Assembly (NCBI GenBank): GCA_011947345.1
Contig: JAAVTG010000220.1
Location: 86,154 to 150,153 of the forward strand
Direction: 5' to 3'
Length of the DNA: 64,000 nucleotides
Source of the DNA: Phytophthora quininea
Lineage: Eukaryota; Oomycota; Peronosporomycetes; Peronosporales; Peronosporaceae
Notes under the pieces: generated by a model
What the model was told of the DNA's origin: nothing
Databases searched by the model: none
The model's input: only the letters and a program-made list of their open reading frames with translations
Translations under genes and position numbers: made by a program
Part shown: piece after piece, positions 54,328 through 64,000 of the stretch
Layout of the letters: each line of letters starts with the position of its first letter
Position numbering within the stretch: the first letter of the stretch is position 1

Positions 54328-57300
54328 TTATCCTTGCAAGGCGTCCAGGCGCCATGGCGGGTAGTCCTGGTCCTGGCTGTCTTGTATTTGCGTCTCGCTA
54401 CCAAGTTTTGTGTCATCCTCTAGCGAGGGATTGGCTTTGCGGCAACGCATTGCTCAAAGTCTGCAAGTTGTGTCTGAAGTGACTGCCCTTGCTGCACGTG
54501 ACCAAAGAAGATCAGCATTTCCAACAAGGCACCAACGTCACGTGCCAACGCAGCACTAGGTCGCAACTCTTTGAGCTGTTGCGCCACATAAGCTTCTTCC
54601 TCCGCGCTACCCTCTTTCATCCGCTTCCGTCTCTCTCTACGAGATGGCATGCCCCCGTGCTTTGTGCTGCTTTTGGGTTTCTTTCCACCCTCACCCAGTG
54701 CTTGGGTAGCGTAGAAATGGCTAGCAGTGGCTGCTGAAAGCGACTGCATTGAGAAATTGCCGATACTCGCAGCACTGTTGTGGCTTCCTACCGAACTCAT
54801 TGAAATGTTAGACAGAGCGCTGTCTGCAGCACTCGAAGCACCGGAGCGAACACTAGCAGCGTCAGCATCAGTGCCATGTTCCCACCGACTCCCATCAATA
54901 CCGTGCAGCTTAAAAGCCGCTTTTGCTCCAGGATCGTGGTCAAACGACTCCAGTGTTTGATGTATGCCTTCTGATTGCGTTCGAGTTCTTCTAAGATGTC
55001 GTCGCAACTTTGCAGTACTCCAGTTTCCACATCGCTCTCGACCAGATCTTCACGCTTGTGCAGGTATGCCACACGAAGAGCCTCTGCCCATTGCTGATGT
55101 GTCACGAGCAGACCGACGGCTTCATCAATATCATCACAGTATTCCACGTAGATCCTTGCTGCCGCTAGGATGTCGTCAATTGATCCACTCTGCTGCTGTT
55201 GGTGTCGATTCAGAAGTTCTTGAGCAACAGTGTACGCCTCGTTTCTAAGCTTCTCGGGACTTTCCGATTTGCGTGCGCTTAGTGCCAGAGCCATTTGCCA
55301 TTTATTCGCCGAAAGAAAAGAACGCCGAGCCTTCTCCTGGTCTAATGCTGATAAGTAGACGTATGCTGCCGCCTCATACTTTTTAACAGACTCGAGAAAA
55401 TCACCCTTCAATAACAAGATCTGTCGGCGGAAGGTGCGTTCGCTCTCTGATAGGGATCGCTTCACAGCAGCAAAGGAAAGAGTGTGGTCCCCTCGTCATA
55501 CAGGTCGCCCTGCTTGATCAACTTCAACGCCAAGGCCTGCAGTTTGTTCATTTCCTCCGCTTTGCCACCATCATCTCTAGCATCGTTCATCAGCGCACTA
55601 AGGTGTTCCAGCGCCTTAGAATGTCGCCCGAGATGTTCATCAATCGTGTACTTCCGCCAGTTTTCGTTTTCAAACTGAGCCACATGGTCCACGAACGGAA
55701 CGTACTCCTTTGGATCTCGCTGTGAGTGTGTTGCCACGGCTCGTACGAGGTCCAAATCATACAATCCCAGTGCCTCGGAATACAAACTATCCACATCCGT
55801 CAGCATAATCAGGTGCTTGATAGCGCGAGTTGCCGAGGCGCGGCGCTGATTGAAACTATCATCATCATCATCTTTCTCGCCGTGATGAAGGAGACTGTGG
55901 ATCTTCCCAAGAGCTTCATCGAAACGTGCCGGAGACTGCTTCACAGCGCTCGTCACATATGGAAGCAAAAGCGCTGCTGCAGCTGCATCTCCATTAGTCT
56001 CGTACTCTTGGATTGCTTTCATAAATGCCTGGCAAACCTTGTTGACTTTATCGTCTAAACCCTGAGCCGTAGCAGCTTCCTCGTTGTCTTGAAAATCATC
56101 TTCAGTTGCTTGAACCTTGTCTGCTTTAAACGGAGCTAGCAAGGGACCGTATTTCGTAGCCCACACATCGACAGGGTGCAAATTGGTGATGAATAAACAC
56201 AGTCTGTCACTGGTGATTGCTGCAGGCCTTGAAGAAAGAAAGTGCTTTACAAGACACGCCGAGAAATTATCCAGAAACCCTTGTGGGTCGAAATCGACGA
56301 GAACATTCAAGTCTAATCGGTGCCGGCGACAAATTTCCAGTGCCACGACGTACTCCCGAGCTTTAATTTGTTGTTCCACAAGAGCTAGTACAAGCAGCCG
56401 CGGAGACATACACTCGAGGTTACCGCGCGGCATTTGGACAATCACATTAGCTCGTTGGCCCATAGTCGCGACAAGGAGAGCCCCGCGCTCGATTGACCGT
56501 GATTCGAACGGAACAGAATCCATCGCTGCATCCTTCGCAAAGTTTTGTAGAGCAGCCAAGGGCGCTATGCGCAGCTGTGGCTCCCGGCCTTGTGTGGTGA
56601 ACAGTAGGACTGAAGATAGAGCGCAGTAGCGGAAAGATGAGCATGCTGACGCCAGAAGCTCGCCATTCGCCAGTAGTCGAGCGCTCGAGACGTCAAGCCC
56701 GATCACAGTAATTCCATCTCCATCTTGCTTATCACGCCTTCCACGATTAAGAACTGCCAAGTGTGAGAACGCGGGGAACTTGCCGGGCACCTGCACCGGT
56801 GTACTTCGCTCCAAATCTCTTATCGTGTAGACAGCACCATCTTGAGTCTGCACTGCGAACACTCGCGATGCTTTATTTGATGCGATGGTTCCGTTATCCT
56901 TGGTCTGCGGAGAAAATACCTCACAAAGTCTTCGAACATGATGCAGACTAGCTTCCAAAACAGCAGCAACAACAACGTCTTCCGAAGCAGAAGCAACATC
57001 AGCGGAACATACAGTAAGTTGGTCTTGGTCTCCACTCTTCCCAACAAAGTCAAGTTGACGCGACTCGGTGGAGAAATGTGCCCAGAGGAGCGTTTCAAAT
57101 GTGGTCGGCTTGGTATCCGCAGGCAAATGCACGGTAGTCATCGACATGACTAACTCAGGGTTGGCAGCTCTTTTCGTTGACGGTGGCGGAAGTCCTGCAG
57201 CTGAATCGCGATCATTTCGTGGAGAAGGTAGTTTTCTACCAATACGACAACTCCAGTTGCCAGCAGCACGAGTAATGTCTCGCTTTGTGAATCAAACACC

Positions 57301-58619
57301 ACCGAATTAATCGCCGAGTCGAAAGAAGCTTGGAGTAAAGCAAACGGCGGAACCATCGCGCGATGCAACGGCGTCAAAAGAATCCTGCAGCCATTAATAA
57401 CACCTGTTACGGCAATGCTTTGAAATTGCTTCTGGTCTTCATCACGAGCCAATCATGCCCCTTAAGCGGCAACTCCGCCTCAACGCTGCAAATATCCCAC
57501 GCAAATTCATGTTCGTAGAGCGTCAATTCCTGCGAGACTGACGACCGCGAGAGAATATCCAGTCGTCCAGCCACTTCTTCATCCCACGTAACACAAGCTG
57601 ATCCTGGCTCGGAAGTCGCAGCTCCTGCTTCAAGTACCAATGATAGTTGTTTCGTGCCCACAGCTGCACAACCGATTGTGGTTTGATTTCTTTCTCGTCA
57701 ACTACACCAGTACCGATTGGTTTCAAACTTACAGCGAGGATATCCGAAGTCGCGTTCCACTGGACAGCCGATACGCGATACGTCGGTGCGCGGTACGGCG
57801 CCGGGATCTCAAACTCTCCATGTCGTAGTCCATTGCGCTCGAAGAACACCACAAACAGCCGTCGGCTTTTACGGGTCTCACTGCTCACAATAAGCGCCAT
57901 ACTTTGACTCCAGTGCAACGTTGAATCGAGTCCAGGAATCGCTCGGTCGTCTTCAAGTCGACCTACAGCATGCACCTCAAGCTGCGTAGTAAACACCAGC
58001 ACCTTCTGCACAATATCGCCCACTTGACCTCCTTCTTTTTCTCAATCGTTGAAATGTTAACAGCAAGAAATTGAGAGTCTTCCCGCCAACAAAGTTCGCA
58101 CTCCCAACGTTCCTTGTCTCCATAAAGGACCAGGTTCCCAGTCAAACTTTCTTCAATGTCCGTCTCGTGAAGCACTTCCCAGTCATTACTCATCACCAGC
58201 AGTCGGCCAGCTCCTGTTACAAGAGCCAACATTTCCTGGTTACCGCTCCAGGCCACAGCTCGCAGTCCAGTATCCACGGCGCCGACCTCTTCGCCGTCCA
58301 TATCCACATCCACAGACACGAGAGCGCCGCTGGTGGACGCACAAACGAGTGTCCCCAGCTCAGCCACGTAGTTCATCCACCTCCAGTGTCCTCGAGCGCT
58401 CTCCTCTGTGTCTAGAAACTCATTCAAATCCAGAAACAAGCGGAGCTCTTGGCTTGAGTCACCTTCGATTGGTTGTAGCACGTCGATGCGGCCGCTGGCG
58501 TGTAGGAAAAACACCTGCGACTCGCCTGGGATCGAGGCAAAGGAGACGCACTTGTCGGAGGTCGAGTTGTCTTTCTCTAGCGCCCACACGCGGCGCTGCA
58601 AGGCCACCAAGTTGCGCAT
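54328..58619 (-). CDS. ELP1: Elongator complex protein 1
   Basis: About 1,425 residues when read through frame breaks; human ELP1 has 1,332. The N-terminus is MRNLVALQRRVWALEKD, followed by two WD40-propeller halves (AVDTGLRAVAWSGNQEMLAL, SAVQWNATSDILAVSLKPIG, VQLWARNNYHWYLKQELRL). The TPR-like C-terminal half contains ALEICRRHRLDLNVLVDFDP, YSEALGLYDLDLVRAVATHS, YVYLSALDQEKARRSFLSAN and VTHQQWAEALRVAYLHKRED. The basic loop PSRRERRKRMKEGSAEEEAY near the end is the tRNA-binding/NLS-like region. Elongator modifies wobble uridines of tRNA. Breaks near 58035, 57600, 57440, 57185, 55475, 54940 and 54428; most are fixed by one extra base in a run. The last is proven by the left-arm copy, which has CCCC and stays open. 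Confidence 0.85.
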
Positions 58620-58714
58620 GATGGACGATGGCCAAGCGATATTTCGATGTCACTGTAGAGGGAGGATACTTCTTGACCACTCGGTATAGTGACAACTATA
58701 TTTTAGCCGGAAAA

Positions 58715-60404
58715 ATGGAGTCGACGCTGCTGAGCGCACTCTCTCCGCAGCTCCAGGCGCTCGTAGAGGCCTCTCTGGGCGCCAAACTACCCACCTCTGA
58801 GAAAGGAAATGCCGCTACTATTGACGAGCGCAGCGGTAGCCCTGTAAACGCAGCAAAAGAGACGGAAATCAGCATTGATGAGAGCTTCGACAGTAATCTC
58901 GATGCTAATTGTCAGTTGAATCCTTCCGAGTTATTTGGTACGTCCAATACGTTATATATATTGTAGATGTTAATATCGTTATGGTGGTGGACGTCGACAG
59001 CGCTGAAACATCCCGAGTCTCCAGGTTTTATCGTCAAAGAAAGGTTTCTAGGTCTGGCGACGGCGTTGGCTGTGAGAGACGCACTACTAGAAGTAGCAAA
59101 GAGTGGAGAGTTCCATGAAGCAAAAGTTGGAGCTGGAGGAAACTCGAGAAATGATCGAGCCGTGCGTGGAGATCGTATCCACTGGATTAAACTGCCCAAG
59201 GACCTGAAAAAGCCTCTGGATGGAGAAATTGCGTGTCCTGCTATCCTGAACTTGCGGAAACAAGCAGAGTCGCTTGTGTTTGGGCTGAAGAAAGTCTCCC
59301 CGAAGCTGGATGTGCGCAATATCGTGTCTACACAATTCGCCATCTTCGTAAGTAAAATTGTTTTAGAGAGAGGAAGCCACACCCTTTAACGGTGTTCTTT
59401 GTTCAGCCAGGAGACGGCGCCCGGTTTGTGAAGCACTTGGATACGTATTCCCAGGCACAACGAGATGAGAATGGCGTTAAAAGGAGCGATGGGTTGGTCC
59501 GGCTCGTCACTTGTGTCTACTATCTGAACGATGCCTGGGAATCTAAGCACGGCGGGCAATTACGCGTTCATTTAAAAGACTCACCCCAATTGCCAGCGTC
59601 TCATTGGGATATTCCGCCCAAGCTTGATACTCTTGTGGTGTTCCGGAGCCTCGACGTTGAGCACGAGGTGTTACCGACATTCCATAAGCGAATGGCTGTA
59701 ACGATCTGGTTCTATGGCAAATCGAATCAGTCTGCTGCAGCCCCACTAAACACTGTATCTGCTATTTCTTTGAGTGCGACAGTTCCGCCGCTGCCCGACG
59801 TGACAGGTAATCAACAGCTTTAGCAGACCACGCCTCGATTTTCGTTGCAATTCCAAGCTATCGCGATTCAGAATGCAGACACACGGTCGACGACTTGTTT
59901 GCAAAAGCAAAGCATCCCGAACGAGTTACTGTTGGCATTTGCCTGCAGACGGATGAAGCTGGTGATACTCGCGTTTGTCTGGAAGGTAAATATCCGTCGA
60001 ACAAGGTCCGCATTCACTGGATAGACTATCGCAAGGCGGCTGGTCCATGCGTTGCGCGAGCCCAGGCACAGAAGCTATGGCAGTCTGAACAATATTATCT
60101 CCAGATCGATAGTCACATGCGATTCTGCGAGGGGTGGGACTGCTTCTTGATCGGAGAGCTGGCATCCTGTCCGTCAGCGAAACCCATACTCACGACATAT
60201 CCTCCAGAGTATACGTTGCCAAACAAGGTAAGGATATGGCGAACTAGCTTTGTGTTTCAGACCACTAAACAGTATTCTCTGTTGCTTAAAACGCTACAGA
60301 TTTCTAATGACTGTCGCCCCACGATACTTTGCGCTGCTTCCTTCGATAACAACGACATGCTCAGACAAATTGGCAAAACACTTGCGAAAAAGTCGACAAG
60401 GTGA
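58715..60404 (+). CDS. prolyl 4-hydroxylase fused to GT60 GlcNAc-transferase (PhyA-Gnt1-like), C-terminally truncated
   Basis: Introns 58938-59000, 59348-59406 and 60228-60299. The first half is a PHD2/PhyA-type 2OG-Fe(II) oxygenase: RFVKHLDTYSQAQRDENG (iron HxD), YYLNDAWESKHGGQLRVHL, DVEHEVLPTFHKRMAVTIWF (distal His, 2OG-binding Arg). The second half is PF11397/GT60: ASIFVAIPSYRDSECRHTVD, YYLQIDSHMRFCEGWDCFL (the DxH metal motif), CAASFDNNDMLRQIGK. In Dictyostelium PhyA hydroxylates Skp1 proline and Gnt1 adds GlcNAc to it; fusion of the two suggests the same job here. One break at 59817 (T3 needing T4). The GT60 domain stops short: the region expected after it is replaced by the START-FYVE gene. 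Divergent from ELP1, 95 bp between starts. Confidence 0.7.
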
Positions 60405-60414
60405 GCTTCGTACG

Positions 60415-62893
60415 ATGTCTATCATACTTACTGGGCTTGCACGTTCTCACGACGTGGATGAAATTGTACAGCCCGATGGAATCGCTGCTCTGGGCAGCTG
60501 GGTTTGCTTTTCGTCGTCGGGACAACAGCCGAGGAGATATGTGGGCGTCAAGTGGGCGCTCGTCGAGTCTCCGTCCAGGTTCTTCAGGAACAGAGACTTC
60601 TGCTACTTGGAGTGTCAGAAGGAGTTTAAGGACGCTAGAGGCAGGAGGGGCTGGGTGCGATCGCTGCACTCGCTCAAGCTGCCGTGCTGCCCGTCGCTGG
60701 AGAAAGATCATGGAGTTGTGAGAGCCAGTATTTACAGATCGGGACTGACAGCGGTCGAGACGGACGAGCCTGGAGTGCTGAGTGTGACGTACACGGTGGA
60801 GCTGGACCTGAAGGGCCACATGGCGCTGGAGCTGCTGCAGCCGAGCTTCCTGGCGCAGCGTGTGGCGGCGTTAGCGTCGGTGGACAAGTTGCTGCAGCAG
60901 CAGCGGCTGAGTACGAGTCCGCTGCTGGGCGATTTGGACATCCCGAACAAAAACGAGTGCGAGGCAGCTGCAACTTGTGCTTCCGTGAGTTTGTCGGTGC
61001 GGGAGGACTGCGAGACACGTTTGCGGCCATCACCAACATCTCGACGCGGTCGAAGCGCTACGTATGCCGCAAATGTGGCGAAGGCGTGTGCCGCCGATGC
61101 AGTGACGACTGGTGGCTCGATGTGCCGGTTGTAGGACGCACCAAAGTGCGGATCTGCACGGTGTGCTCTGCGGAGGCAAAGCAGTCGCACATTTCGGCGC
61201 ACACAACGAGAGCGACCTATCCTATCCAAAGGAAGAAGGAATCGGAGATGGAAGTGGAGGGAGTCACTCACCCAGGACTTCTTGACGCTCCGCCGCAGCC
61301 TGCTCGACGGCGCTCGCTGTCCATGCTGGAACGCCCCAGCGATGCTGCGTCGTTCTTCGCCCAACAGGAAGAGATCAAGCGGGACTTGGAACTGCGTGCA
61401 ACGGAGTTGAGTCGTCGTGTTCAGCTCTGGGACGAGATGCAGATGTATGAGCACGACTATAGCGCGCCTCAGGACGAACAGAAGCAGCACGCTCAGAAAC
61501 AACTGCGTCCATCGATGGAACCCGAAGAAGAGAAGGAAGAGTACGAGTCAAAGCCGCCGCGACGCTACCAGCAAGCTGCAGGAAGCGAATCCTCGAGTGA
61601 GAGCGAAGGGCAGGACCTTCATGGCCGTTATCCGTCCTTTATGTCTTCGGAACAGAGCAGCAACCAACGGCCCAGTGAACCTGAAGGTGGAGATGTTATT
61701 CGTCTTACAGCCGAGGCGGGTGCTCGTTTGTCAACAGACTACCGCGACAGCGATCTGTCAGACTACGAGGAACACACCATCGACGATCTGGGCGAGATTC
61801 GCACGACCACAGATCTGACTCGGTGGTGGCAAGACCAGCAGCACCTCAGTGAGGCTGGTGCGGAGCCAAATCTTCTCCCAGGACCGGCCAACCTTTCCCC
61901 GGTGCAGTCTCCAATGGGGACAAGGAAGCGCGTTAGCAGCGATGAGCGTGCGAAGGCTCTCCGTGATCAGCAACGGAAAGTGATAAACACACAGCAGCGA
62001 GCTTCAATCGCAGCCCCAGGAGCAGGCCGCAACCCCAAACAGGAGATGGTCGATCTGTTCCACCACTGGAAACAGGAATCCTCGAATGAACTCCAGCACC
62101 AACGTCACCAACCCACCGCCATGGAGCGGCAGCAACTGAGTGAGTTTGAGGAACAAGCGCGCTACCAGGAGGAGCAAGCTCGTAGACACCAACCTTCTGA
62201 CACGGAAAGGGATCAGATCAGCGAGTTTGAAGAGCAAGCTCGATACGAGGAGAAGCAAGCTCGTCGGCGCCAGCAATCGCTGGAGTCCCCATCCGCGGCT
62301 CAATGCCGTCAAATGATTCGAATTCGTCGAATGCATCAGTGCTCCAGCAGATCCAACAGCGACAGAAGGAATTGGAACAGCTGCGTCGTCATCGCCAGCA
62401 ATCTCTCGACGCTGAGCCTCATGAGTCGCGAGAGGTGCAGCCAGTTCAGCGCCCAGCCATCAACCCCCAATCCTCCGTGGTGGCTAAGGAGCGATATCTT
62501 CAACAGCAACGGAAGCAGCAGCTCGAGTTGCAGGCAACACGTGAACAAGAAGCGCGTCTCCAGGCTAGCAAAGCTCTCGATCAAACGGCGGGAGAAGATG
62601 TAGAGCTGATGGAGTCGTCTCAGGGCGAGTGGATTCCGATCAGTGAGGCCCGTGCCAAGAAGGCATCATCCGAGCTGCCTCCTGTCGAGGATTCCCCTGC
62701 TTCTGGTGCTGCTCTGACTCCTGGTTTCTGTTCTCACTGTGGCTCTCCTGAGTATGCGAATGACGACGGTCAAGTGAAGCGTAGCTGCAAATGTGACTCG
62801 AGCGAGCGGACCCCACGGCTGGCAAAGCTGCTGGCACTGTTCTATTCGATGGCAAATGGATCAGCAGTCCCGCGCAGAAGGCGTAACAGGTAG
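60415..62893 (+). CDS. START-FYVE protein with long coiled-coil tail
   Basis: START-like lipid-binding region: RYVGVKWALVESPSRFFRNR, DFCYLECQKEF, RGRRGWVRSLHSLKLPCCPS, HGVVRASIYRSGL, VTYTVELDLKGH. Then a FYVE-type zinc finger: CNLCFREF, YVCRKCGEGVCRRCSDDWWL, VRICTVCSAEA. The canonical R(R/K)HHCR core is YVCRKCG here, so PI3P binding is uncertain. About 450 disordered and Glu/Gln-rich residues follow, with two repeats of SEFEEQARY.EEQARR, and a late CxxC pair (FCSHCGSPEY). Breaks at A5 near 60955 and near 62290. START-FYVE proteins are a large oomycete family. The ATG is 10 bp after the stop of the GT60 gene and cuts into the START domain, so its N-terminus is probably missing. Confidence 0.7.
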
Positions 62894-63095
62894 GTCAAAG
62901 TGTGTATGTCGACCCACGGCTGCATGTAGGTAATTTCGGGTACGCGTAAACTGTGTCATAATGGAATGTGGCGAGAACGCCATTGTCATTGTCAAGGCGG
63001 GTCGTTGTCCCTGTCGTCATTTTATTCCCAGCGCCGAGACACTGTAAATAAAGATTGTCTACGGAACTTCTGCAGTCACCGTTGTTCTGCTGGGA

Positions 63096-64000
63096 ATGGA
63101 CTTGTGGGAGAAGTTTGCTGGTTTGCCAAAGAAACTCCAGCCAAAAGGATGCTACTCGATCAGAAGGTTACGAAGACTCACGATATACACTCAAGACGCG
63201 AGTCGTTGCAGACTTTTCGTCGTTTGTCTGCTGACGCCACTTCCCTGTGTGGCACTTGCCACTTTGATCGAGGCGGCGCCGTTGGAACCTCCGGAAGCAG
63301 GACCGTACGCCAACTACATGTTTGGATCCGAGCTTGGCTGGTTACTGGGTTTGTGGACTATTCGATGGTGCTTCAGATGAGCCAAAGTTTGAATCGAATC
63401 AAGATGGGGTCTAGGTATATTGCGTTGATCGCCCTCGTCGGAAGTTTAATTTCGTTTGCAACAGTCTTCGGGGTGGCGGTCACGATCGCTTTTCCAGTGC
63501 CATTTAGTATGTTGGTGGCCTCACCACCCAGTGTCGTGGTGGGATTTTGTATATGTGGGGAGACGATGGCGAAACGATGCCCGGCTCCGACAAGACTTGG
63601 TTCGACATACGATGGTGTTTATGTGTCAAGTAGCGCTCACGTTCATATACCCGCTGTACATCTTCGGCTTTAGCTCGCTGAGTGGGTGGAGACAAACTGC
63701 GTTCGTCGTGCTGCTGCCGCTGATCAAATCTGCTGGGAAGCACTGGATCAGCTACATGCTGGCGAACCAGAACGATATCAAACCCGAAGTCGTGATTTTC
63801 AACGTGGAAGTCTTCAACGCTCTTTACGTAGCGAACGCCGTGCAAAACTCGTCTTCGTTGGGCACCACAGCGGCGCTGATGGTGATCGATGTGGTGCATT
63901 TCTGGTTTTCGATGCGAGGGACGTTAGCTGTGCTTGGTGAAGTGAAGATACTGATGACGAAGATCCCACCGCGCCATCCTTCCGCTAATGAGAGTTTCGT
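63096..64000 (+). CDS. multi-pass membrane protein, 3' end outside the window
   Basis: Begins MDLWEKFAGLPKKLQPKGCY and has at least five hydrophobic helices: LFVVCLLTPLPCVALATLI, a WLVTGFVDYS region, IALIALVGSLISFATVFGVA, VALTFIYPLYIFGFSSLSGW, TAFVVLLPLIKSAGKHW. Then VVIFNVEVFNALYVANAVQN and a run to the window edge. Breaks near 63322 (T3 needing T4) and near 63560. The pattern matches a repeated family of oomycete membrane proteins of unknown function that I have seen but cannot name. Same direction as the START-FYVE gene, about 200 bp downstream. Confidence 0.5.

Larger units (their letters stand above)
51831..54430 (-). repeat. right arm of the 2.6-kb palindrome
   Basis: Inverted copy of 47507-50105. 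This side is continuous with the complete ELP1 gene, so it is the probable ancestral locus: flavohemoprotein convergent with ELP1. Confidence 0.9.

Noticed and set aside
60401..60560. Reading the GT60 domain onward through a 71-bp intron
   Set aside because: Only about 15 residues fit before the similarity ends, and the same bases code for START in another frame; reported as an open question, not as annotation.

Overview
The window looks like nuclear DNA of an oomycete, most likely Phytophthora or a close relative. Genes are GC-rich and compact with introns of about 58-80 bp. A ciliary axoneme gene (CCDC40-like) implies flagellated zoospores. The START-FYVE protein, the fused 2OG-oxygenase/GT60 gene, the Crypton, the pogo/Tigger elements and a copia element with a Drosophila-copia-like primer site all fit this group. 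Genus-level assignment is inference; there is no marker gene to prove it.

Layout. 0-4.2 kb: CCDC40-like gene, a small ABM-fold gene and a fragment. 5.9-10.5 kb: two DNA transposons with intact termini, a DUF7869-like element with 4-bp target-site duplications (TSDs) and a pogo element at TA. 11.6-18.8 kb: housekeeping block with a PX-RING protein, an ELYS-like nucleoporin, a PREY/Trm112-like mitochondrial protein and a membrane-anchored papain-type protease. 19.5-42 kb: transposon graveyard. It holds a near-intact Ty1/copia element (identical 5-bp TSDs, LTRs differing at 4 of 249 positions) that split a pogo-like ORF and carries an antisense chromodomain/cysteine-protease-like ORF. It also holds a Tigger relic, a hAT relic, a coiled-coil gene head-to-head with a SET-domain pseudogene, and a Crypton tyrosine recombinase. 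Just upstream of the Crypton sits a second hAT element whose interior carries pieces of an ABCA transporter and an HSP70. 42.9-47.4 kb: two-domain peroxiredoxin Q, FAD oxidoreductase and a CDK11-like kinase. 47.5-54.4 kb: an inverted duplication with 2.6-kb arms, each holding a complete flavohemoprotein gene, with a Tc1-like element at its centre. 54.3-64 kb: ELP1, a prolyl-hydroxylase/GlcNAc-transferase gene cut short against a START-FYVE gene, and a partial multi-pass membrane protein.

Caveat for every gene: many coding regions break frame by one base, and almost every break is repaired by lengthening one homopolymer by one base. The two palindrome arms differ from each other in the same way, so most breaks are probably sequence errors, not pseudogenes. 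Nonsense codons and rearrangements in the transposons are separate and look real.

Functionally the host genes are unlinked housekeeping functions: cilia, nuclear pore, tRNA modification (ELP1), redox and nitrosative defence (PrxQ, flavohemoprotein), transcription/splicing kinase (CDK11) and Skp1-type protein modification. No operon-like logic is visible. The region's interest lies in its rearrangements and mobile elements.
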